Below the pieces are notes generated by a model that saw nothing but the letters and a program-made list of their open reading frames with translations, was not told the DNA's origin and ran no database searches. Positions 15,799-24,031 of a stretch of DNA of 26,914 bases are shown here, one piece after another. Numbering within the stretch: position 1 is the stretch's first letter; each line of letters begins with the position of its first letter. Made by a program: the position numbers and the translations under genes. The DNA is from Stramenopiles sp. TOSAG23-2 (lineage: Eukaryota > Sar). The DNA lies in contig LT649425.1 of NCBI GenBank assembly GCA_900128395.1, positions 1 to 26,914 of the forward strand, in the 5' to 3' direction.

Positions 15799-16137
15799 AA
15801 TAATAATAATATGGATGATCCAAACCAAATGGATTTTTATGACCAAAATAGAATTATGGCAAATGCACAGTCAATTAACTGGGCTAGAACTTTTATGGCT
15901 ATTATTGGTGGTGTTACCACTGGTATATTAGGAATTACTGCGTTTCGTGGATTTTTAGCGTTTGTTGTTATATATATTGCTACTTCTGTTACTTTGTTAC
16001 TTAAAATGGGGTTTGCGCCTGGAAATTATATGCCTGGCATGCCAATTGTTTCTTTTTTATACGACGGTATAGGTGGACACTTAATGTCACACTTATTATT
16101 TTGGACAATGTTTTATGGCATTGTACATGTTTATTAA
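15790..16137 (+). CDS. EMC6: ER membrane protein complex subunit 6
   Basis: 115 residues, close to the usual length of about 110. After an Asn-rich N-terminus, SINWARTFMAIIGGVTTGILGITAFRGFL matches the first conserved EMC6 helix region. A second hydrophobic helix (LAFVVIYIATSVTLLLKMG) and a C-terminal helix follow, ending LLFWTMFYGIVHVY, nearly the FWTFLYGMVHVY end of animal EMC6. EMC6 is a core membrane subunit of the EMC insertase, which inserts tail-anchored and multi-pass proteins in the endoplasmic reticulum. The start is supported by the domain beginning at residue about 28. The leader holds a duplicated copy of the start region, giving a possible minimal upstream frame that could reduce translation if transcription starts upstream of it. 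Confidence 0.92.
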   Translation: MNNNNNNMDDPNQMDFYDQNRIMANAQSINWARTFMAIIGGVTTGILGITAFRGFLAFVVIYIATSVTLLLKMGFAPGNYMPGMPIVSFLYDGIGGHLMSHLLFWTMFYGIVHVY

Positions 16138-16425
16138 TAATGTAAGTAAAAATATCTATATATTGTTTTCCTTATGTTTCTGGTGGTACAATCATTGCTG
16201 TAATCTTCGATGGGCTTGTCTATTGATTTACATCACGTTGAGACTTATGAAATGCTTTCTATGTCAAATTCTCCATATTCCTGACCATGAATACTGTGAA
16301 GCCGAATGAAAGCAAGAATAATTGATTTTTAAATATTCTCTCCTGTAATAGGGATTGACGGATACTTGAAATTTATCTTTTTCGTTTTTTATCATTAATA
16401 ATGGTTTGTTTTTTAATATAATAAA

Positions 16426-16756
16426 CAAATTATTGATATTTAATTACGAAAACATTTTGCATATACATACAAATTTCATATCTAATTTATTTCAACACAA
16501 TTTTCACGCAGCACAACTAACATTATATGGTAAACAAAAGTTGATTCATTTTTTAGAAATATACTATAATCCCAAGCTCGCGTAAAAGCAAATTATTGAT
16601 ATTTAATTACGAAAACATTTTGCATATACATACAAATTTCATATCTAATTTATTTCAACACAATTTTCACGCAGCACAACTAACATTATATGGTAAACAA
16701 AAGTTGATTCATTTTTTAGAAATATACTATCATATAATCCCAAGCTCGCGTAAAAG
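16426..16756. repeat. Tandem duplication, 163 and 168 bp copies
   Basis: Copy 1 is 16426-16588 and copy 2 is 16589-16756. They are identical by eye except for a 5-bp insertion in copy 2 (ACTATCATATAATCC against ACTATAATCC). Both end CCCAAGCTCGCGTAAAAG. Confidence 0.9.
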
Positions 16757-16988
16757 TATAATATTAATTTCATGATGACCGTCAAAACAAAGTCTCATGT
16801 GTCATATATAAAAGAGAAAAATATATACTTTTTCTTGTTACACATACTCTGTAAATGTGGCATGAGTATGTACATTAAAAAAGGCGTGTATATATATATA
16901 ATTTGTATATATTCGTATTATTAAAATATAATACTTCGTATATAAATTCGTAGTATATATAATAATATTTATGAGTCGTAATATTTTT

Positions 16989-17248
16989 TTTTTTTAGACT
17001 CTCTCCGTCTCGCTTATCCTGCTGTGCTTCATCTCAATATTGAGTACTGATATCGTATACGTATGACTTATGGTATCTTAAAACATATTCTCATACTATT
17101 TCGAAACTATTTCAACGCTTTTTTTAGACTCTCTCCGTCTCGCTTATCCTGCTGTGCTTCATCTCAATATTGAGTACTGATATCGTATACGTATGACTTA
17201 TGGTATCTTAAAACATATTCTCATACTATTTCGAAACTATTTCAACGC
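16989..17248. repeat. Perfect tandem duplication, 2 x 130 bp
   Basis: Copy 1 is 16989-17118 and copy 2 is 17119-17248, identical by eye. The unit starts TTTTTTTAGACTCTCTCC and ends ACTATTTCAACGC, and is less AT-rich than its surroundings. Confidence 0.92.
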
Positions 17249-17303
17249 GCCACATGTTTTTTTTTCCCTTGTTTTTACAGAAGTTTTATGACACAAATAT
17301 AAT

Positions 17304-17323
17304 ACACACACACACACACACAC
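17304..17323. repeat. (CA)n microsatellite
   Basis: An ACACAC run of about 20 bp just downstream of the TPX2-like gene. A second (CA)n tract lies just upstream of the same gene at about 20580-20598. Confidence 0.9.
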
Positions 17324-17345
17324 ATTTTTTTTTCCTGGCTAGTTT

Positions 17346-20300
17346 TTACCTTTTCAATACCCTTCTAGCAGCACCTAACTTTGGACTTCGAGGTATTACT
17401 AATCTTTTTCTGGAAGCTCTTGCACTTACAGCTGGTGCATTCATAAACTTTTTCACATCTTCCTTTGATTTACGAACTTTGTCAACACGTGTCCTTTCAA
17501 ATTGTTCTTTATATGCCTCAGCTTCTTCTCTCTCTGCTTCTTCTTGTTCCATACGTTTCTTTTCCATTGCTTCCTCGCGTCGTTTTTTTGCTGCTAAATC
17601 AAACTGCTTGTGTTTTTCGCTTCGGATGTTTGATCTTAAATTGAATTCTTTGATTTCTGTGAATGGTTTCTTATTAGACTCGGACATATTGGGTTGAAAT
17701 GGTTTACTATGTGTTGATGGCAATTGACGAGCTTTAAATTTACGATTTTCTTCCATAGCTATTTTTTCTTTTTCAATCTGCCTTGATCGTCGAGCCTTGG
17801 CCGCATCATTATTGCTCAAATTGAAAGGTTTAACTTCATATTGTGGGTTGTAAGGTTGTTGATAATGGTGCTGATTTTCCTTTGGTACACCTTCGCCAAC
17901 CGCTTTCGCTTTAAAAACCCGTTTTCTTTCCGCTTCATCTCTTTCTTTCTTAATTTTCAATTCTAATGCCTTCTTTGCCATTAACGATTTTTGAGTTCCA
18001 AGAAGTTGTGGTGACTGTGGGATAGTCAATTCTTTTTTTTCAACTTTAGGCATGTGTGCAGTTTGTACAGATGGCATTGGCCTTGCTTTGAATGGTTTAT
18101 ATTTAGATGCTGGATCCTTTCGTTTTTCATTTGTTTGGTGGGAAGTAGCGCGTTTATTAGTAGATAAGTTAAATGGCTTGAATTCGGTTAATTTTTTCTT
18201 CTCAACAAATGGTGCGTTGTATTCAGGCACACCTTCTCCCACAGCAAGTGCTTTGAAAGTATGGGTGCTTTCTTTTTTATCTGCTCCAGCGGCTATACTA
18301 CTACGACGGCCAATTCTCGAATCAGTTGCAAATTTTGGCGATTCTGGTTTCGTTAAAGGTTTGCGTTGCACTCTAGAAACACCTAATTCGCCGTTGCTCT
18401 CTTTGATTTTCTCATCGAATTTACTTGCCTTAAACGGTTTGGCAGCAATTTCAGCCATTTCTCTTGCCTCGCGTTCATCACGACTTTCAATATGTTCATT
18501 TTGACGTACACGGCTGGATGTTTGAAAACGTGGTGTGTGAGGTTCAGTCACTTCTTTTGGCCCAGTAGCAGTTAAACTTAATGGTATAACTGGTTTACTG
18601 CCTTTTGGCTCTTTAATAAATCTCATATTTTTACCATTCCATACTTTATTAGCCATTTCAGCTACGGATACGTATGGTTCATTTGACTGAGTTGCCTTTC
18701 GACCAATTCGCGAATCTGATGCAAACTTTGGTGTTGTTGGGACCGTTAATTTATGCATAGCTTTCACTGGTGCTTTACGATCGTAAGAGCGAAGACGCAT
18801 AGAAGTAAATTTTGGTTGTGCCATTTGCCCTACACGTATCTTTGGGCCTTTTTTTGCTTTTGTATGAAGAAATGGTGTTTTTGCCTTCGTCAATGGTTTT
18901 GTCGAACCTGCAATACCACCACTTTTCTTTGTGCCATTTCCACCACCACTTTGTGCAAGTGACCAGCGACGATAGCTATCTTTCTTTCTCTTTGCAATTT
19001 GTTCTTTCTTCAATTCAATTTCACGAAGCTCACGTTCTTCCGTTGTTTCAGTAATAGTTTTTTTCACTGGATGAGCTTGAAAATTTGGAGATTTTGCCTC
19101 TGTTAGACTTTTTGGTTTTAACACTTGGCCAAGCGTACCAGCAGGCACACCTAATGTGCCATCACTTGCTGATGCTAAATTCCACATTTTAGCATTCATT
19201 TTACGTTGCCTTGCAAGCTCTTCCCTGCGTCTTGCGCCTTCTTGAATTTGCATCTCTTCCGTACTTAATACTTTTTTCTTTCTGATATGACTTTCACGAG
19301 TTGTAAATTTTGGTGCAGTCGGTACGGTTAATGATGGTTTCTTCTTTTTCCTCATAAAATTATTATGCTTCGTGGTTATCTTATTAGTGTTGTTTTTACT
19401 ACTAATATTATTATTATTACTACTACTACTACTACTATTACTGATCTTACTTCGGTCTCTTATTCCAACGGAAGAACTTCGTCTGTTTCTTCTGCTACTA
19501 GATGATGATGTACCTCGCATATAACTAGGTATATTTTTCGAAGATGATGAGTTGCCTCTTTTTGAAGTTGTTTTAAATGTTTCTGTACTAGCACGTAAAC
19601 GTGAACGTTGCTGAATTCTTGCGGCGTCTTTTTTTTGCGGGGATGATTTCATACTTTTACTTTTATTGACGCTGTTACGTACAGGGCCACTTTTAAGAAA
19701 CGAAGGGTTACTAGGCTTAGTATTACTAACTCTTCCGGAACGGTGTGATTTCAAACTATCCATGGAAGATATTGAATGTCGCATAGAACGTTGCTTTTTT
19801 TTCATTGGGGATACTCCTTTTGCACGTGCTGGTGCAACATGAACTTTATTTTCTTTCTTATTGGTTGTCATCTTCTTCGTCGTAGTCGTATTTGCCTTTG
19901 GTGGAAGAGGAGGCATTGCTGATAAATCAGTAAGAGAAGAAGGAGCTGGTGGTGCTGCAACTTTACCCTCTACAGCTATATTTTCAACATGATCATCTTC
20001 TTTCACTGCAGCATTGCCGTTATCAGTGACAGTAGTAAGATGCTTTTCTTTTTGAAATTTATTGTATTGTTCAAGTGCTTCAACAACTCTTGAATGTTGT
20101 TGAACGTCGACTGATTTGCCAACAATCAACAACCCTTGCATATTTCCATTGCCTAGCTCGGTTGTATCTGATACTGTTTCGCCTGACACTTCCTTTGTAT
20201 CTTCTTTGGGTTGATTTACGTCATCTTCTGGTTCAATAATATTATCGTTGTCAGTTGTACTTGCATCTTCTTGTGAAATATCCATATCGTTTTGAACATT

Positions 20301-20546
20301 TGTATTACTCATATTATTCACAGGAACAGTATTCTCTTCATTTACAACATCTTTCACCGTTTGTTCTTCTTGCGATATATCCATATCCGTATTAGATATG
20401 TTGACACTCATGTTTTCTCGTTCTTCTTCAGTTACAGTTTCTGTAACTGTAGTGACAATATGGCTAACAACATTTTCAATTGCTGTCTTTGCCGTTATTG
20501 TTTCTGCATGTTCGTCAAATTCGTTATCGTTTGTGGAAGTGTCCAT
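17346..20546 (-). CDS. TPX2-family microtubule/spindle protein
   Basis: 1066 residues, mostly disordered. Residues 1-190 are acidic with DMDISQE repeats; 240-400 are basic and Ser-rich. From about 400 to the end, the TPX2-type motif (V/L)TxPxTPKFxTxxR recurs about nine times: LTVPTAPKFTTR (about 402), LTEAKSPNF (478), LTKAKTPF (553), LTVPTTPKFASDSRIG (598), VTEPHTPRFQTSSRV (665), LTKPESPKFATDSRIG (728), LTIPQSPQL (837), LVIPRSPKLGAARR (1050) and a weaker one near 577. Interleaved are FKA(K/R/L) blocks (FKARPMPS, FKARQLPS, FKAKAVGEGVP) and F(N)L(S/R) blocks (KPFNLSTNKRA, KPFNLSNNDAA, EFNLRSNIRSEKH). A charged helix rich in Lys, Arg and Glu (about 980-1035) completes a TPX2 C-terminal domain. 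TPX2 proteins bind microtubules, promote spindle nucleation and can activate Aurora kinase. It lacks introns. (CA)n tracts flank both ends. Confidence 0.82.
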   Translation of the reverse strand: MDTSTNDNEFDEHAETITAKTAIENVVSHIVTTVTETVTEEERENMSVNISNTDMDISQEEQTVKDVVNEENTVPVNNMSNTNVQNDMDISQEDASTTDNDNIIEPEDDVNQPKEDTKEVSGETVSDTTELGNGNMQGLLIVGKSVDVQQHSRVVEALEQYNKFQKEKHLTTVTDNGNAAVKEDDHVENIAVEGKVAAPPAPSSLTDLSAMPPLPPKANTTTTKKMTTNKKENKVHVAPARAKGVSPMKKKQRSMRHSISSMDSLKSHRSGRVSNTKPSNPSFLKSGPVRNSVNKSKSMKSSPQKKDAARIQQRSRLRASTETFKTTSKRGNSSSSKNIPSYMRGTSSSSSRRNRRSSSVGIRDRSKISNSSSSSSNNNNISSKNNTNKITTKHNNFMRKKKKPSLTVPTAPKFTTRESHIRKKKVLSTEEMQIQEGARRREELARQRKMNAKMWNLASASDGTLGVPAGTLGQVLKPKSLTEAKSPNFQAHPVKKTITETTEERELREIELKKEQIAKRKKDSYRRWSLAQSGGGNGTKKSGGIAGSTKPLTKAKTPFLHTKAKKGPKIRVGQMAQPKFTSMRLRSYDRKAPVKAMHKLTVPTTPKFASDSRIGRKATQSNEPYVSVAEMANKVWNGKNMRFIKEPKGSKPVIPLSLTATGPKEVTEPHTPRFQTSSRVRQNEHIESRDEREAREMAEIAAKPFKASKFDEKIKESNGELGVSRVQRKPLTKPESPKFATDSRIGRRSSIAAGADKKESTHTFKALAVGEGVPEYNAPFVEKKKLTEFKPFNLSTNKRATSHQTNEKRKDPASKYKPFKARPMPSVQTAHMPKVEKKELTIPQSPQLLGTQKSLMAKKALELKIKKERDEAERKRVFKAKAVGEGVPKENQHHYQQPYNPQYEVKPFNLSNNDAAKARRSRQIEKEKIAMEENRKFKARQLPSTHSKPFQPNMSESNKKPFTEIKEFNLRSNIRSEKHKQFDLAAKKRREEAMEKKRMEQEEAEREEAEAYKEQFERTRVDKVRKSKEDVKKFMNAPAVSARASRKRLVIPRSPKLGAARRVLKR

Positions 20547-21236
20547 TTTTAAACTATATAACTATATAAAAATAATTTCACACACACACACACACACAGT
20601 ATATATACGTATACGGATATGAATATGATTCTTCTCAGCAGCTTTTTTTGTAAAAAATTAATAATATAGTAATTAAAAGTTGATCGTTCTTGAAATGAAT
20701 TAAGTCTTTTAATTGTTTCCAATTGTTTTTTGTACAATAAATACACTATGTTCTTATAACGAGATGTTTTTGTTTGTTTTTCTAGATTCTATGTTTTTAT
20801 TTTAAATGAAAACCAGAGGCCTAAATCTCCATTTTCCTTAATTCTAATAAAGTGGAGCCGCCAGACCGAACCCACACGTGCACACCATTAAAGGTGGATT
20901 TCCAGATTTCCAGCTTGCCAAGGCTGGCTGGGCCTTAATTATAAACACCACACCACATCACTAGAGAGGATCGCACGATCCGCTCTAGTCGGATCCTCTC
21001 TACACATCACCGCGTGTCTTCTTCTTTTCTTCTTCGTGTATTGATGTGGTGTGCACGAGTGCTGGTGGTACCAGGTAGTTTTTTCAAAAAATCGAATAAA
21101 GATATAAAGATACACATATCCATCCACCTTTTCCACCTTCCCTCCAGATGCTCCAAATCAACAAAGCCCCCTTTCTCCCCCACAACAACCATCTCAAAGA
21201 AAGAAAACAATATAAAAAATTAACTCACCAAACAAC
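20547..21236. other. Divergent promoter region with GC-richer inverted repeats
   Basis: This region separates the TPX2-like gene (-) from the ankyrin gene (+). A (CA)n tract is at about 20580-20598, followed by AT-rich DNA. From about 20850 to 21060 the DNA is clearly more GC-rich, with CACGTG near 20874 and nested inverted repeats. A C-rich, A-rich leader precedes the ATG at 21237. Confidence 0.6.
20949..21053. repeat. Nested inverted repeats (hairpin/cruciform potential)
   Basis: Outer arms CACACCACATCA (20949-20960) and TGATGTGGTGTG (21042-21053) are perfect 12-bp inverted copies. Inner arms TAGAGAGGATC (20962-20972) and GATCCTCTCTA (20992-21002) are perfect 11-bp copies, with an alternative GATCCG/CGGATC stem between them. 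The inner sequence resembles the palindrome at 10104-10115. It may be a small inverted-repeat element, a structured leader or an RNA; it cannot be decided from this sequence. Confidence 0.7.
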
Positions 21237-23642
21237 ATGACGGAGCGAAAAGAAATAATAGGAAGTTTAACAGAATACAACCATGCACTCTCTGAATATT
21301 ATAAATTAAAGGAATTATTTGCAAAAGCAAAAATAAATTTAAGAATTGAAGAAAAAAAGGCAAAGGAGACTGGCAATCCAATCCTTCTTTACTCTGCGTT
21401 TAGTGATATATCCATTCACTCTATTGTGAATATTCTTGAATTATTGGAACCGTTTAGTTTATGTAAATTCATTGAAACTTCTTTGATCAAGCAATATTCT
21501 AATCAAACAAGCGGTGAAACGACTGTATCTTTGACATCAAAAATATGTAATAAATTGATCTCAAAGTATAAAAAAAACGTTTTTTCAGAAATGGAAAAAA
21601 AGTATCGGCAGCTATTATTCAAAGCATATCAAAAGGCGGAAAAAGAAAGATATCATAGATTCAACAATTTTTTTAATGGAAACGCTTTCTCCCCGTTTCT
21701 TATTGCATGTAGCTGGAAGGGCGCATCTAAGGATATCAGGAAATTTGTACAGTGTTGCCCAGCACCAATAAATGGTGGAGCTGGTGTTGCAAAGTCACCA
21801 AAACCTTTAATCGAAATGTTAACCCAGGAATCATATTGGTACGATGATTTGGAGCATTTTCGTATTATCAGGAAGAAAACAAATGCATTCAAGCTAGCAC
21901 TTGAAAATAATACAGAAAGTGATTTTATGTATCTGTTGAAACAGCCCAGTCTCGAACACCTACCCTGGATACAAATAAATGCGTTCAAAACAGCACTTAA
22001 GGCGAAGAAAACAAGTATTTGCATGCAGCTATTGAAACTTCCTGGTTTTGACACAACATTCTCCTCTGATGATATTCGTTTTACATTGTCGTGTCTATCA
22101 ACACAAATTAAGAAGTTTAAAAAAAACAAGGATGAAGCAGCTGTAACTGATTCTTGCTTGCTTTTTGAAACCATTTTAAATTTAAAAAAATGTACTACGG
22201 AAGTTCTTAATTCAAAGAATGAAAGTCAGAAAACCATATTAGATGGTGCTCCGTCTACATTCGCTTCAAAGTTAAAAGAAAAAGGTGCAAAAACAGAGGA
22301 GGAATTGTTTGTTGATAATTGCAAAGATATTCTGGAAGAAAAAAAATCAGCTCATATTATTAAAAGCGTATCATTTACACTAAAAAAAAGATACAAGGAA
22401 CGATATTGTGATACAGACTACAGTGTCCATTGCTATGATAAACGAAACTTTAAAAATAAGAGTATGTTCAATATAGCTTGTGAACTAGGCCATTTGAATA
22501 TTGTGAAATATTTAATTGAAAATCGAAATCAATATGAAAAGGTGTCCATTTCTGCGCGTACTATTCCTACGAATACTATAGCAAAAAGACTTAAAGCGCG
22601 CAAAATGACAGTAACAGATTTTATTACTCTTAATACTTGGTGGTATAAAGGAGATGGTTGTGAATTATATGAAAATGACGGTGTCAATGGATTAATGGCG
22701 GCAGCTGAAAATGGTCGAAGCAATATTGTAGAATATTTATTATCCTTGGATGGAGTAGGTGACTTAATTCCTGCTGTTGATTCTTATGGACGCACGGTAT
22801 TGCATTTTGCAGCTGGTAGTAAAAAATGGCGCGGCGGAAGTATAGCAAAGATATTACAATTATTATTAACACATGACAAATGCACATTAGATGCTGTTCT
22901 TAATTTGAAAATGGTACACCAGGGTAATGTATGGCATGAAGCGGCGGGAGAAACGGTATTAGGTTGTTTAGAATCCAGAGGAAGAGGTCGCAATAAATAT
23001 AATCCAGAATATAAACTGTTAAAACAGTATGGCGCTTTAACATGCTATGAGATCGAGCAGAACGCATATGCAGAAGCTATCCGTACCGGTGATGCTTGTG
23101 CAGTACATCGTTATCATGAAGATGAAGATACAACTGTATTTATAACTTTATGTGTTGAAGGAAAATTAGAGGCAATAAAATGTTTATATGATAATTATAA
23201 TAAATTAAAAGCGGGGCTACCACAAGACATTGCCTGTAGCAACAAAAAAGCTTTTATAAATCAATTAGGTCGTTGCCCAAACTACGCTTGTGAAAATAAA
23301 CACTCAGGCTTAATGTTCGCTGCGAAGAATGGGCATTTGAATGTTGTTAAATATTTCCTAAGTTTAAAGGAGATTGATTTAAATGTAGTTGATAATAACG
23401 GGTACACTGTATTGGTGTATATATGTGGAAATAGTGTGCAAGAACATCATCAAGAAATTTTAACTGCCATATTAAATCATAAGCAATGCACATTGGCAAT
23501 GATCAATAAGAAATTTTATGCCAACAATAGTCATGGACAAACCGTTTTAGATTTTTGTTTACAACGTCAATTTACAAATAAAATACATATGAATGCTCAA
23601 GCAGAACTTTTAAAAAGTAAAGGTGCAAAACATTCTCGATGA
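21237..23642 (+). CDS. Ankyrin-repeat protein with three related modules
   Basis: 801 residues from ATG 21237. The N-terminal about 110 residues are a charged helical region ending with NILELLEPFSLCKFIETSLI. Ankyrin-type repeats are visible at about 407 (NIACELGHLNIVKYLIE), 482 (GLMAAAENGRSNIVEYLLSL), 516 (YGRTVLHFAAG), 631 (CVEGKLEAIKCLYDN), 690 (GLMFAAKNGHLNVVKYFLSL), 720 (NGYTVLVYICG) and 765 (GQTVLDFCL). Three blocks end alike: Lys-x-Cys-Thr, then a Leu/Ile-Asn-Lys stretch, then G(E/Q)TVL or KTIL, then LK...GA (about 317-355, 545-600 and 750-798). The protein therefore appears to have grown by duplication of a module of about 190 residues. There is no membrane segment or catalytic motif. 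Ankyrin repeats mediate protein binding; the partner is unknown. It is likely a member of an expanded family. Confidence 0.85.
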   Translation: MTERKEIIGSLTEYNHALSEYYKLKELFAKAKINLRIEEKKAKETGNPILLYSAFSDISIHSIVNILELLEPFSLCKFIETSLIKQYSNQTSGETTVSLTSKICNKLISKYKKNVFSEMEKKYRQLLFKAYQKAEKERYHRFNNFFNGNAFSPFLIACSWKGASKDIRKFVQCCPAPINGGAGVAKSPKPLIEMLTQESYWYDDLEHFRIIRKKTNAFKLALENNTESDFMYLLKQPSLEHLPWIQINAFKTALKAKKTSICMQLLKLPGFDTTFSSDDIRFTLSCLSTQIKKFKKNKDEAAVTDSCLLFETILNLKKCTTEVLNSKNESQKTILDGAPSTFASKLKEKGAKTEEELFVDNCKDILEEKKSAHIIKSVSFTLKKRYKERYCDTDYSVHCYDKRNFKNKSMFNIACELGHLNIVKYLIENRNQYEKVSISARTIPTNTIAKRLKARKMTVTDFITLNTWWYKGDGCELYENDGVNGLMAAAENGRSNIVEYLLSLDGVGDLIPAVDSYGRTVLHFAAGSKKWRGGSIAKILQLLLTHDKCTLDAVLNLKMVHQGNVWHEAAGETVLGCLESRGRGRNKYNPEYKLLKQYGALTCYEIEQNAYAEAIRTGDACAVHRYHEDEDTTVFITLCVEGKLEAIKCLYDNYNKLKAGLPQDIACSNKKAFINQLGRCPNYACENKHSGLMFAAKNGHLNVVKYFLSLKEIDLNVVDNNGYTVLVYICGNSVQEHHQEILTAILNHKQCTLAMINKKFYANNSHGQTVLDFCLQRQFTNKIHMNAQAELLKSKGAKHSR

Positions 23643-23701
23643 ATTAAGATTTTACAATAGTTGTATGGTAGAGAAAAGGACAAAAAAACGTGTGTGGAAA
23701 T

Positions 23702-23716
23702 AAAAGAAAAAGAGAA
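23702..23716 (-). terminator. Probable Pol III terminator of the tRNA
   Basis: Immediately 3' of the tRNA on the minus strand is TTCTCTTTTTCTTTT, containing a run of at least four T, the canonical RNA polymerase III stop. Confidence 0.75.
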
Positions 23717-23788
23717 GGTCCATACCGAGAATCGAACTCGGGACCACACCCACCCTAAGAGTGTATCATACCACTAGACCACATGGAC
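23717..23788 (-). tRNA. tRNA-Pro (anticodon AGG)
   Basis: The minus strand folds as a complete cloverleaf. The acceptor GTCCATG pairs with TATGGAC (one G-T pair), followed by discriminator C. The D arm carries TGGTCTAGTGGTATGAT. The anticodon stem CACTC/GGGTG closes the loop TTAGGGT with AGG at 23754-23756. The T arm is CCGAG-TTCGATT-CTCGG. It closely matches eukaryotic tRNA-Pro(AGG), including the internal A box (TGGTCTAGTGG) and B box (GAGTTCGATTC). No intron and no encoded CCA. A run of T on the transcribed strand (complement of 23706-23711) just past the 3' end fits RNA polymerase III termination. Confidence 0.95.
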
Positions 23789-24031
23789 TTTGTGCGTTAA
23801 AAATACATTTATATATATATGACTTTCGTCATAATGTTGTCTTATGTGTTGAAACTTTTTACTAAAATTAGTATTTATATACACTTATTTAAATTAGCAT
23901 GGGAATATCATATAGCATAAACACAGCATTCTCTGCCTATTATTATTCTCGTACTTTTTTTTTTATACACAGGATTATTCTAAAATTGTAGAAATACATA
24001 CAAAGTAGTAGTAATAGTATCAACGAACATT

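Larger units (their letters stand above)
16138..17345. other. Convergent 3' region between EMC6 and the TPX2-like gene, repeat-rich
   Basis: About 1.2 kb with no supported gene. It contains two tandem duplications (16426-16756 and 16989-17248), (TA)n tracts near 16890 and a (CA)n microsatellite at about 17304-17323. GTAAGT directly after the EMC6 stop (16141-16146) resembles a splice donor but has no evident partner. The 64-residue frame at 16115-16309 overlaps the EMC6 end and is not supported. Confidence 0.6.
23643..24031. other. Intergenic region holding the tRNA gene
   Basis: 389 bp between the ankyrin gene and the ARID/CW gene, both on the plus strand. Apart from the minus-strand tRNA at 23717-23788 it is AT-rich, with T-runs near 23957-23964 that may belong to the downstream promoter. 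Confidence 0.6.

Noticed and set aside
16115-16309. 64-residue frame overlapping the EMC6 end
   Set aside because: EMC6 ends with its conserved FYGIVHVY terminus, and the overlapping frame has no recognisable domain.
15605-17248. Transposon terminal repeats made of the paired units
   Set aside because: The copies are direct, adjacent and unrelated to each other from pair to pair; there is no transposase or target-site duplication.
21653-22174. 173-residue minus-strand frame inside the ankyrin gene
   Set aside because: It is opposite a clear ankyrin-repeat coding region and has no domain of its own.
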